Below are positions 46,760 to 55,037 of a stretch of 64,000 bases of DNA, piece after piece. The position numbers and the translations under genes were made by a program. The notes under the pieces were generated by a model. It saw nothing but the letters and a program-made list of their open reading frames with translations. It was not told the origin of the DNA and made no database searches. Source of the DNA: Candidatus Eisenbacteria bacterium (GTDB lineage: Bacteria; Eisenbacteria; RBG-16-71-46; JAFGJU01); assembly GCA_026388185.1 (NCBI GenBank), contig JAPLKG010000002.1:102030-166029 (forward strand), in the 5' to 3' direction. Each line of letters starts with the position of its first letter. Within the stretch, counting starts at the first letter, position 1.

Positions 46760-47350
46760 ATGAAACACGCACGCTCTGCCGTGCCACCCTTCCTCACGTG
46801 TATCCTTTCGCTACTACTGATGCTGCTTCTTTCTCCGAACGTCGGGTTGCCGGCGCCGGAAAGGACGCGCGGGACCCAGGCAACCGCCGTCGCCAATCTC
46901 GATACCGCAAACCCCAGCGATTCGAGCGAGACGCGAAACGTGAGCCCGAGATGGTACGAAAGCGTCTTGAAGCAGCAGCAGATCATTGCGGAGCAAGTCG
47001 ACGATCTGAGAGACAAGCTCAATCAGAATCTCATGACCACGCAGGAGTTTCTGGACGGCGTGAGTTCTCTCTTCGAGAGAACCGACAGGCTGTACTCGCA
47101 ATGGAAGAAGCTGGGTTACCCCGTGGACGCCAGGACGATCTCTCAGCCGGTCAGCGAGGCCGCGCTTATCGCCAGAAAGGACATGGCGGTCGGCAAGTCG
47201 CTAAACTACCTGAGGCTCTCTCTCGTAAACTTCTTCCTGGGCTACGCCGACTCCAACGGCAGTCAGATCGCCGATGCCGAGGGGCAGGTCGCCCTCTCGA
47301 AGGCGTGGAGAACCCGCTCGCTCCTGTTCATCAAAGCGCTGGATTCGTAG
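46760..47350 (+). CDS. Unidentified secreted helical protein
   Basis: I do not recognise this 196-residue protein. It has a signal peptide (PPFLTCILSLLLMLLLSPN) and then largely helical sequence, with a coiled-coil-like stretch (VLKQQQIIAEQVDDLRDKL). It begins at the ATG at 46760 with AAGGAGG eight bases before. It is a lone plus-strand gene, divergent from the M16 pair and convergent with the phosphate transporter. Confidence 0.6.
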   Translation: MKHARSAVPPFLTCILSLLLMLLLSPNVGLPAPERTRGTQATAVANLDTANPSDSSETRNVSPRWYESVLKQQQIIAEQVDDLRDKLNQNLMTTQEFLDGVSSLFERTDRLYSQWKKLGYPVDARTISQPVSEAALIARKDMAVGKSLNYLRLSLVNFFLGYADSNGSQIADAEGQVALSKAWRTRSLLFIKALDS

Positions 47351-47391
47351 GAACAACGAGGACCGCAAAGCTGCGTCCCGCCTTCTCGACG

Positions 47392-48375
47392 TCATCGGCC
47401 GGCAAGGGTGTAGGCCAAAGCGGCTATGGCCGCAGAGCACGGAATCGTTAAAAGCCAGGCCCAGACGATTCGCCCGGCCACTCCCCATCGCACCGCGCTC
47501 AACCGCTTCAGCGAACCCACTCCCATGATGGCGCCGGTAATCGTGTGTGTGGTGCTCACCGGTATCCCAAACATCGAAGCCGTGAACAACATGATGGCCG
47601 CGCCCGACTCGGCGCAGAATCCATCCACGGGTCTGAGTTTGGCCACCTTCTGTCCCATCGTCTTGACTATGCGCCATCCGCCAAACATGGTCCCCAGCGC
47701 AATGGCGGCATGGCACGCAATCACGTTCCAGAACGGGATGTGAAACTTGTCGCCGAGCAGTCCCGCGCTGAAGAGAAGACTTGCGATGATGCCCATCGTC
47801 TTCTGCGCGTCGTTGCCGCCGTGTCCCAGGCTGTAGAGCGCCGCCGACACCAGTTGTCCCTTTCGGAAAATGTGGTCTACCTTCCGCGGGCTGCTTCGCC
47901 GAAATATCCAGTAGACGGCAGTGCCCAGCCCGAGCCCGAAAACCAATCCCGCAATCGGGGAGACGAATATGAATATCACGGTCTTCAAGATGCCGCGCAG
48001 TACGAGCGCACCGGGCCCAGCCTTCACCAACGCGGCGCCCATCATTCCGCCGATGAGCGCGTGCGAGGAACTCGTGGGCAGGCCGAAATACCACGTGATG
48101 AGATTCCAACCGCAGGCGCCCACGAGCGCGCCGAATATGATGCGCTGGTCCACGATGGATATGTCGATGATTCCCTTGCCCATCGTGTTGGCGACGTGCA
48201 GCCCGAGGAAGAGGAAGGCGACAAAATTGAAAAAGGCGGCCCAGACGACCGCGTAGCGCGGCGAGAGCACACGCGTCGAAACGACGGTGGCGATGGAATT
48301 GGCGGAATCGTGAAAGCCGTTCAGAAAATCGAAGGTAAGCGCGAGCCCTATCAGCAAGACAATGCTTAACGTCAT
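47392..48375 (-). CDS. PiT family inorganic phosphate transporter
   Basis: The protein (327 residues) has about ten membrane helices and the two PiT signature repeats, FDFLNGFHDSANSIATVVSTR near the N-terminus and GHGGNDAQKTMG near the middle. It is a proton- or sodium-coupled phosphate carrier. The upstream DUF47 gene is its usual partner, four bases away. Confidence 0.95.
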   Translation of the reverse strand: MTLSIVLLIGLALTFDFLNGFHDSANSIATVVSTRVLSPRYAVVWAAFFNFVAFLFLGLHVANTMGKGIIDISIVDQRIIFGALVGACGWNLITWYFGLPTSSSHALIGGMMGAALVKAGPGALVLRGILKTVIFIFVSPIAGLVFGLGLGTAVYWIFRRSSPRKVDHIFRKGQLVSAALYSLGHGGNDAQKTMGIIASLLFSAGLLGDKFHIPFWNVIACHAAIALGTMFGGWRIVKTMGQKVAKLRPVDGFCAESGAAIMLFTASMFGIPVSTTHTITGAIMGVGSLKRLSAVRWGVAGRIVWAWLLTIPCSAAIAALAYTLAGR

Positions 48376-48378
48376 AGG

Positions 48379-49005
48379 TCAGGCTTGTTTCACGAGTATG
48401 GACTGCACCACGTGGACAACGTCCTCGCAGATATCGAGGACCGTTTCTGAATCCTCGTAGATTTCTTTCCACTTGATCACGAAGATGGGGTCCTTTTCAG
48501 TCTCGAAGAGCTCTTCGAGCACGGTATCCCTCATCGCGTCGCCGACGTTTTCAAGCCTGTTGACCTCGACGCAGGCTTCCGAGACGGACTTGTGGTGTTT
48601 GAGATTACGCAATCCCTTGACCGCGCAGGACACGGAGCGGACCGAGTCGCATATCACCTCGGCAAACTCCACGAGATGCTTGTTGACGCCCGCGAGCTTG
48701 TAAACCGCGAGGCGATTCACAATCGTGTAGATCATGTCGATGACGTCGTCCAACTCCTTCGCCAAGGCGTGAATGTCCTCTCGGTCGAACGGCGTGATAA
48801 AGGTCTTGTTCAACTGCTCAAGAATGGCGTGCGTGACCTCGTCCGCCTGACGCTCAATCTCATGCATGCTCTGGACCGCCTCTTGATTCGCCGTTCCAGT
48901 CGAAGTGATCTCTTTGAGGAGGGCGCCGGCAGCCACGGCATAATCCGCTTGCTTGTCGAAGAGGTCAAAGAAATTGGAAGATTTAGGCAAGAATGCTAGA
49001 ACCAT
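48379..49005 (-). CDS. DUF47 PhoU-like phosphate transport accessory protein
   Basis: The 208-residue, all-helical protein belongs to the DUF47 group, related to PhoU. Acidic ExxxD-type repeats such as DREDIHALAKELDDVIDMIY are typical, and can bind metal. It is usually encoded with PiT transporters and is thought to regulate them. The ATG at 49005 follows GAGGTG. A GTG at 49014 is an alternative start. Confidence 0.88.
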   Translation of the reverse strand: MVLAFLPKSSNFFDLFDKQADYAVAAGALLKEITSTGTANQEAVQSMHEIERQADEVTHAILEQLNKTFITPFDREDIHALAKELDDVIDMIYTIVNRLAVYKLAGVNKHLVEFAEVICDSVRSVSCAVKGLRNLKHHKSVSEACVEVNRLENVGDAMRDTVLEELFETEKDPIFVIKWKEIYEDSETVLDICEDVVHVVQSILVKQA

Positions 49006-49188
49006 ATGGGTCACCTCTTACCCTTGTTCGTCCCTTCCGTTGCGGGCTTCCCGCGTCCCGGGACGAAACAGCCGAAAGCAGACACGAATCAACTGTTGCC
49101 AGCGAACGCTCGGCCAGAACGTAACATCATAGAAGCGCGAAAGGCAAATGGCAAGAGAATACGACGGGCATCTTTTGAGGCTGCGATT

Positions 49189-49264
49189 TGGTGGAGCTGA
49201 CGGGGATCGAACCCGTGACCCCTTGACTGCCAGTCAAGTACTCTCCCAACTGAGCTACAGCCCC
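49189..49264 (-). tRNA. tRNA-Ala, anticodon GGC
   Basis: On the minus strand GGGGCTG pairs with CAGCTCC (one G-T). The stem CTTGA/TCAAG encloses CTGGCAG, giving anticodon GGC. The T arm ACGGG-TTCGATC-CCCGT is intact and CCA is encoded. Confidence 0.95.
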
Positions 49265-49299
49265 ACCCGAGGATGGTCGTGCATGATTGTCTGCTGCAT

Positions 49300-49328
49300 A
49301 TTCTAGTGTGAAAGCTCGTGCGCGTCAA
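49300..49328 (-). promoter_or_regulatory. Probable promoter of tRNA-Ala
   Basis: TTGACG and TAGAAT lie 17 bases apart on the minus strand. The predicted start is about 30 bases before the tRNA 5' end. Confidence 0.6.
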
Positions 49329-49382
49329 CGCTTAAAGAGAGAGCGCAAGCTCCGGAAAGCAGCGTGGGCAGCAAAGAAACTC

Positions 49383-49412
49383 TTGACGGCGCCCGGTCGA
49401 AGTGGATATTGT
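49383..49412 (+). promoter_or_regulatory. Probable promoter of the plus-strand M16 pair
   Basis: TTGACG and TATTGT are separated by 18 bases on the plus strand. The start would leave a leader of about 130 bases before the ATG at 49550. Confidence 0.45.
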
Positions 49413-49549
49413 TATTGAGTTTTGGTCGGGTGCGGGGGCCGACAAGGCTTCTCGACCGACCACATGACGAGGCGAAGCCCGTGCTGCTCTTGCCCTCCGA
49501 GACACTCGGGGGGTCATTGCAGTTGCCCTTTCCCAAAAGGAGGAGTCTC

Positions 49550-51064
49550 ATGGTTTGCTCGAAGCGAAAGCTCTATTCCCTTCTCACCGTTCTTGTCGTG
49601 GTTGCCCTGACAGCCCTGGCCACCTCCCTCACGGCAGCGACGTACAAGGACTTAGAGAAGAACGTCGTGGAGAAGGTCCTGCCGAACGGCATAAAGGTCA
49701 TCATATTGCCCAGATCCGTGGCTCCGGTGATCTCCATGGTGACGTACGCCGACGTCGGTTCCGTCAACGAGATCACGGGAATTACCGGGATGGCCCACAT
49801 TTTTGAGCACATAGCATTCAAGGGCACCGAGAAAATAGGCACAAAAGACTACGCAAAGGAAAATGAAGCCCTGAAGAAGGTGGACGCTGCCTTTCTCGCC
49901 GTCAAAGCCGAGAGAGACAAGAGTCGTTTTGGCTCGACCGAAAAACTGAAGGAACTCGAGGAAGCTTTCAACAAGGCCCAGGAAGAGGCGGAACAGTATG
50001 TAATACCCAACCAGGTCGGTGAGATAGTGGAGAAATCCGGCGGGGTTGGCCTGAATGCTTTCACGTCGCTCGATCAGACGGTCTACCACTACTCCCTCCC
50101 TTCCAACAAGCTCGAGCTCTGGGCAGCACTTGAGGCCGACAGGTTCTCCCATCCAGTGCTGAGAGAATTCTACAAGGAGACGTCCGTCATCAGAGAAGAG
50201 AGAAGGATGGCGTTCGAGAGTTCGCCGTCAGGCAAGATATTCGAGGAGCTCTTTGCAGCAGCGTACAAGGCGCATCCGTATCACGTGCTCGTCATAGGCC
50301 ACATGTCCGACCTCGAGTCGATCACCCGGCCCGAAGCCATGGATTGGTTCAGCAGGTACTACTGCGGCAGCAACCTGACCATGTGCGTCGTGGGCGACAT
50401 AGACCCCGCGACCGCGATGCCCATTCTCGAAAAGTATCTCTCGCAGATCCCCGCCGGGACCAAACCAACTCCCGTCGAGACCGTTGAGCCGCCTCAGAGA
50501 GGAATCAAGAGGGTCGCCATTGAAGACAAGGCCCAACCTCTGTTGGCCATCGCCTACCACAAGCCGGAGAGAGCGAACCCGGACAACGCGGCGTTCGAGG
50601 TCATCACCACCATTCTGGGACAGGGCAGAACTTCCAGACTTTACAAGAGGTTGGTGAAAGAGGAGAAGCTCGCTCTTGTCACGGCCTGCGAGACGATGGG
50701 AGACAAGTATCCGGGCCTGCTCATAGTGTTCGCTCTTCCCAACAAGGACAAGACAACCGCAGAGAATGAAACGGCGATCATGGAGGAGATCGATCGCCTC
50801 AGGAAAGAGCCCGTGCCCGCAGACGAGCTCAAGTCAGTCAAAGCCAGGAAGAGATCGGAATTCGTAAACTCCATGGACAGCAACATGGGTCTTGCCATGA
50901 ATCTCACAGAGTTCGACAACCTGAACGGTTCCTGGCGAGAGATGTTCAAGAGGCTCGATCTGATAGACAAGGTGACCGCCGAGGACGTACAGCGAGTGGC
51001 AAGAGAATACTTGTCGCTCAAGAATGCCACCGTCGCCCAAATAGTGAAGCCGGAGAGCGAATAG
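49550..51064 (+). CDS. M16 zinc metallopeptidase with insertion (pair 3, catalytic)
   Basis: This 504-residue exported protein has HIFEH in a typical context (GMAHIFEHIAFKGT), and the third ligand glutamate in IREERR about 135 residues on. That is some 55 residues more than usual. The extra segment is a predicted coiled coil (KLKELEEAFNKAQEEAEQY). A signal peptide lies at about 12-30. The ATG at 49550 follows AAAAGGAGGAG; the reading frame is open further upstream but lacks a site there. Its HxxEH-lacking partner follows 70 bases later. Confidence 0.92.
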   Translation: MVCSKRKLYSLLTVLVVVALTALATSLTAATYKDLEKNVVEKVLPNGIKVIILPRSVAPVISMVTYADVGSVNEITGITGMAHIFEHIAFKGTEKIGTKDYAKENEALKKVDAAFLAVKAERDKSRFGSTEKLKELEEAFNKAQEEAEQYVIPNQVGEIVEKSGGVGLNAFTSLDQTVYHYSLPSNKLELWAALEADRFSHPVLREFYKETSVIREERRMAFESSPSGKIFEELFAAAYKAHPYHVLVIGHMSDLESITRPEAMDWFSRYYCGSNLTMCVVGDIDPATAMPILEKYLSQIPAGTKPTPVETVEPPQRGIKRVAIEDKAQPLLAIAYHKPERANPDNAAFEVITTILGQGRTSRLYKRLVKEEKLALVTACETMGDKYPGLLIVFALPNKDKTTAENETAIMEEIDRLRKEPVPADELKSVKARKRSEFVNSMDSNMGLAMNLTEFDNLNGSWREMFKRLDLIDKVTAEDVQRVAREYLSLKNATVAQIVKPESE

Positions 51065-51134
51065 ATCGCTCCCACTGCGAACCGGGATACTTCGCTCGTC
51101 GTTCGTTGATGTCGTTTGTCGAAAGGAGTTGGCT

Positions 51135-53276
51135 ATGTCACAGAGAATGAAGGTGCTGAGCGTGGCGGGCGCCGTCCTGCTTGTCGCTTTCCTGTCAAAT
51201 CTCGTGGCGGCCGCAGAGCCCGCCGATTTGACCCAACTGCAGTACCCGAGATTGCACGAAATAAAGATACCGAAGGTCGAGAGACTGACGCTGAAGAACG
51301 GGATGACGCTCATGCTCGTGGAAAATCACGAGCTTCCAATCGTCCACCTGAATGCTCTTGTGAAAGCGGGGACCGTCTACGAGTCCCAGGGACGCGCCGG
51401 ACTCTCCGAGCTTTTCAGCGAGGTTTGGAGGACGGGGGGCACGACTTTCAAGACCGGCGATGAGCTCGACGAGATGCTCGAATCCGTTGGGGCATCGGTC
51501 GAGGGCTTAGTCGACAAAACGTCTGCAAAACTGGAGGCAAACTGCCTGGTTGAGAACACTGACGCCGTGCTCAACATCTTTGCCGAGATTCTGATGCATC
51601 CCGCTTTCAGGCAGGACAAGATCGACCTTGCCAAGACGCACATGAACAGCGGCATTGCCAGGCGCAACGACGAGCCGATGAGCATATTGATCCGTGAGTA
51701 CTTCAAGCTTCTCTACGGGGCCACGTCCCCTTACGCAAGACAATACGAGTACGCGGACGTAGAAAAGCTCTCGAGGAACGACCTCGTCGAATTCCACTCG
51801 CATTACTTCCATCCCAACGCGGTTATTCTCGGCGTCTGGGGTGACTTCAAGGCATCGGACATGAAGAAGAAAATAGAGAGGGCCTTTGCGACCTGGAATT
51901 CGGCCAAGATCGACTATCCCTCTGTTCAAAAGGTGGATCTCACCTGCAAGCCCTCGGTCAACTACATCCAGAAGACGGACATAGAGCAGAGCTTCGTCCT
52001 GCTCGGCCACATGTGCATGAGACTGGACGACCCGGACTATCCCGCCTTCTACATCATGTGCGAGATCCTCGGAAGCGGATGGTCGTCCAGGATATTTACC
52101 AAGGTGAGAACGGAAAAGGGGCTGGCGTACGCCGCCGGCGGTGGTCTCATGGCGGACTATGACCACCCCGGACCGTTCTATGCATTCGCATCCACGAAAT
52201 TCGCCTCGACTCACGAGGCCCTTGCCACAATGATGGACGAAGTAAAGAAAATCACCGAGTCCGAGGTCACCGACCGGGAACTCCAGACCGCCAAGGACGC
52301 CTATCTCAACTCCTTCGCGTTTCAGTTCGACTCTGTTGGAAAGATCGTGGGACGCCTCATGACGTACGAATACTATGGCTATCCGCAGGATTTCCTCCAG
52401 AAGACCAGGGCCGCCATCGAGAAGCTCACGAAGCAAGATGTCTTGAGAGTCGCCAAGGCGCGCCTCTATCCGGACAAGCTGACCATCCTGGCCGTGGGCG
52501 ACGCCTCGAGGTTCGACAAACCTCTTTCTTCGTTCGGCGCGGTCAGCACAATTGACATAACGATCCCACAGCTGAAGGAAGAGCTTCCGAAGCCCACCGA
52601 AGCCTCCGCCAACAGGGCTCAGGAGATAATGACAAAGGCACTGGCCGCGACCGGAGGGGCCGAGAGAGTTCTCTCAGTAGAGTCCATTCGTACCGTCTTC
52701 AAGGCCACGATGTCCACCCCCGGCGGTGACATCGGCATGGACATGGATCTCACAATGGTCTATCCGGACAGGTTGCGCCTGGACATGCAAACCCCGATGG
52801 GAGCCATCGTTCAGGTCCTCGACAAGGACAAGGGATGGATGAGGACGCCTCAAGGCATGGTAGAGCTTCAGGGCAGCCAAGTCGCCGAGCTCAAGAAGCA
52901 GATTCAGTTTGAGACCATCACTTTGTTCAAGGCCTTCGTGGGCGGGCACCTCGACGTTCAGTACGTTGGAGAGAGCGATCTCGACGGCCGCAAGGTCCTC
53001 GATATCCTCATCACTCTTGGAGAGGGAGCGACGCAGCACCTCTACGTGGATGCCAATGACTACACCATTGTCGGCAGCATGAAGAGAGGAAACACGATGG
53101 AAGGACCCGCGGAATTGACCGAGACCTACTCCGATTTCAGGGACGTCGATGGGTTGAAGGTGAACTTCGCCTCCGTCCAAAAGGCTGGAACAAAACCGGT
53201 GTCCTCCACCGTCGTGTCGGAAGTGAAAGTGAACCCGAAAGTGGACTTCGCAATCTTTGCCAAGCCGCAGAAATAG
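51135..53276 (+). CDS. M16-like protein without zinc motif, fused to a C-terminal LolA-like domain (pair 3 partner)
   Basis: The first 460 residues are M16-like with a signal peptide. At the zinc site the sequence is LSELFSE (within GLSELFSEVWRTGG), so catalysis is unlikely. The C-terminal 210 residues start near residue 495 (ALAATGGAERVL). They contain repeated beta-strand patterns (DMDLTMVYPDRLRLDM) like those of LolA/LolB-type periplasmic lipoprotein carriers. This fusion is not present in the other two non-catalytic partners. The ATG at 51135 has AAGGAG six bases upstream. Confidence 0.82.
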   Translation: MSQRMKVLSVAGAVLLVAFLSNLVAAAEPADLTQLQYPRLHEIKIPKVERLTLKNGMTLMLVENHELPIVHLNALVKAGTVYESQGRAGLSELFSEVWRTGGTTFKTGDELDEMLESVGASVEGLVDKTSAKLEANCLVENTDAVLNIFAEILMHPAFRQDKIDLAKTHMNSGIARRNDEPMSILIREYFKLLYGATSPYARQYEYADVEKLSRNDLVEFHSHYFHPNAVILGVWGDFKASDMKKKIERAFATWNSAKIDYPSVQKVDLTCKPSVNYIQKTDIEQSFVLLGHMCMRLDDPDYPAFYIMCEILGSGWSSRIFTKVRTEKGLAYAAGGGLMADYDHPGPFYAFASTKFASTHEALATMMDEVKKITESEVTDRELQTAKDAYLNSFAFQFDSVGKIVGRLMTYEYYGYPQDFLQKTRAAIEKLTKQDVLRVAKARLYPDKLTILAVGDASRFDKPLSSFGAVSTIDITIPQLKEELPKPTEASANRAQEIMTKALAATGGAERVLSVESIRTVFKATMSTPGGDIGMDMDLTMVYPDRLRLDMQTPMGAIVQVLDKDKGWMRTPQGMVELQGSQVAELKKQIQFETITLFKAFVGGHLDVQYVGESDLDGRKVLDILITLGEGATQHLYVDANDYTIVGSMKRGNTMEGPAELTETYSDFRDVDGLKVNFASVQKAGTKPVSSTVVSEVKVNPKVDFAIFAKPQK

Positions 53277-53313
53277 GCTTGTGAGGTCTGCCACCTGAAG
53301 AGAAGTGTCCGGT

Positions 53314-53348
53314 GAGGCGCCGGCGAGTGGTCCGGCGCCTCTCTTCTT
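53314..53348 (+). terminator. Rho-independent terminator after the third M16 pair
   Basis: A perfect ten-base-pair GC-rich stem, GAGGCGCCGG and CCGGCGCCTC, encloses an eight-base loop and is followed by TCTTCTT. It lies 37 bases after the M16 stop and before the next start codon, so it should insulate the membrane protein gene. Confidence 0.75.
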
Positions 53349-53400
53349 GGCTGGAACAGCGAGCCCACTCCCCTCCTGTCAGTTCTTAGAGAGGCTCACG

Positions 53401-54987
53401 ATGACCAAGACGAAGAGCCATTCCGCAAAGAGACGCGATCAGGAGAGAGGACGTCGTTTCTCCAAGAGACATCCCAGGACGGCGGAGCTCTTGAGGGACG
53501 CGCTCTGCTTCGGCACGATTGCCGCGGCGACGCTACTCGTCTACCACAGGGCGACGCACTATTTCTTCGCACAGGATGACTTCACGAGCCTCTGGATTGC
53601 CGGAGAGGCGCCGAAGACCTTCTGGAGAATTCTCTCAAGCTTCGTCTACTTCCGCGCCGCAGGCTCGCTATTCGGCCTCAATCCAGTCGCCTTTCACGTG
53701 GCCTCTCTCTTGCTGCACATGGCAAACGGTGCTCTCGTCTTTCTTCTCGCCAGAGCGTTCTCCGCCGGCAGAATGGCCTCGCTGGTGGCGGCAATACTGT
53801 TCGTCGTGCACCCGGCGCTCTATTTTCCGATCTATGCAATCTCGTCGATAGGAGAGATTCTCAGTTGCCTCTTTGTCTTGTCGGCATCGCTCTACCTGCT
53901 GAGGGCCAGGAAACCCGAGGCCCCGGCCGCGATTCCCATTGTTTGCATTCTTTTTGCCGCCTCGCTACTTTCAAAGGAAACGACCATCGCCTTTCCTGTG
54001 CTTGCCATCTTCATTTTTGCCGCGAGGGGGGTAAGAATCAGGAGGGCGCTCCCTGTTCTCCTGGCCCTGGCACTGGTGGCCGTGGTCTACGGAGCCCTAT
54101 TCTACTTCGCCGACGTCTTCGGGATAAAGCAAGTCGTCTCCAACGCCTTCGGGACGAAGGAAGCCCCTTCGCCGGGAGGGGCAGCGTATGCAACATCCCT
54201 GGGACCTGAGTTGCTCACCTGCCTTCAGACGTACTTCAAGTGGACCTTCAACGTTTTTGAGGGGTGGCGCCACTTTCAATTCAACGTTCTCGACAAACGC
54301 GCGCTTGTTTGGCTACTTCTCGGCGTCGTCTTGTTCCTGCTCCTGCTTGGTCGGCGCGGCGCACACAGAGTGAAAAGTGCGTACGGCGTATCCTGGTTCC
54401 TTCTCATGCTGCTTCCCGTGATCCCCCTCACGAACCACCCCTATCACTACTACCTTTACGTCCCTCTCGCCGGTCTGTGTCCGGCAGTCGGGGTAGTGCT
54501 TGCCCGGTGGCTCAGGAAGAGTTCAGGCGAGACTCTTGCCTCGGTGTGCATAATTGTGTTTTTCGTCGTGAATTCCGCGCTCTTGATGTCAAAGACCGAA
54601 AGCGCCACCGTCTCGAACAGCGACAGGAGAAAGGATTCCGTCTTCGACCGGGCAATTGTGGCAGGGAATCTCATCGGCGACCTGCGAGACGTCGAACTCT
54701 CCCGGGGAACGAAGCTCGTTCTGATAAGTCCCCTCAGGGAGATAACGAAGGGAAGAATGGCGGAGAATCGCTGGCTTGTCATGGGAGGTTCCTACTGGGA
54801 CACGAACTTGCGTTCTGCCGTGGCCGAGGGACTTGGTGTGAGGCTATTCTTTCCCCAGGTGGACACCGTGGCCTTCGCAGAGGAGCTGACCCCCGAGTAC
54901 AACGGGTTTCTCGCCTTTGGCTACTTGTGGAACGGTCACTTGAGGCCTCTCTCGCCCCAAGAGACATCCCCTCGGCCAGGCCCTTAG
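53401..54987 (+). CDS. Multi-pass glycosyltransferase, GT39/TMTC-like
   Basis: The 528-residue protein has a basic N-terminus and about ten membrane helices. An acidic pair lies in the first external loop (FFAQDDF, near residue 56). A segment SLLSKETTIAFP, similar to TMTC and O-mannosyltransferase families, lies near residue 200. Such enzymes use a polyprenyl-phosphate sugar. The substrate is unknown. A soluble C-terminal part of about 130 residues follows the last helix. It begins at an ATG at 53401 just after a strong terminator. Confidence 0.6.
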   Translation: MTKTKSHSAKRRDQERGRRFSKRHPRTAELLRDALCFGTIAAATLLVYHRATHYFFAQDDFTSLWIAGEAPKTFWRILSSFVYFRAAGSLFGLNPVAFHVASLLLHMANGALVFLLARAFSAGRMASLVAAILFVVHPALYFPIYAISSIGEILSCLFVLSASLYLLRARKPEAPAAIPIVCILFAASLLSKETTIAFPVLAIFIFAARGVRIRRALPVLLALALVAVVYGALFYFADVFGIKQVVSNAFGTKEAPSPGGAAYATSLGPELLTCLQTYFKWTFNVFEGWRHFQFNVLDKRALVWLLLGVVLFLLLLGRRGAHRVKSAYGVSWFLLMLLPVIPLTNHPYHYYLYVPLAGLCPAVGVVLARWLRKSSGETLASVCIIVFFVVNSALLMSKTESATVSNSDRRKDSVFDRAIVAGNLIGDLRDVELSRGTKLVLISPLREITKGRMAENRWLVMGGSYWDTNLRSAVAEGLGVRLFFPQVDTVAFAEELTPEYNGFLAFGYLWNGHLRPLSPQETSPRPGP

Positions 54988-55026
54988 AGAGAGGACACCC
55001 GGTCGAGAGCTATCCTCTCTTGTCTT
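54988..55026. terminator. Possible terminator between convergent genes
   Basis: AGAGAGGA (54988-54995) and TCCTCTCT (55013-55020) pair across a 17-base loop, followed on the plus strand by TGTCTT. It lies between a plus-strand and a minus-strand stop codon. The loop is long, so support is modest. Confidence 0.35.
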
Positions 55027-55037
55027 GACGGAAGCCT

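Noticed and set aside
47201-48472. A 423-codon minus-strand frame
   Set aside because: It overlaps the PiT transporter in another frame, and its His/Arg-rich composition is typical of a GC-rich shadow.
49054-49065. The palindrome CGTCCCGGGACG before the DUF47 gene
   Set aside because: It is only 12 bases and GC-rich; palindromes of this size are expected by chance, and there is no second copy.
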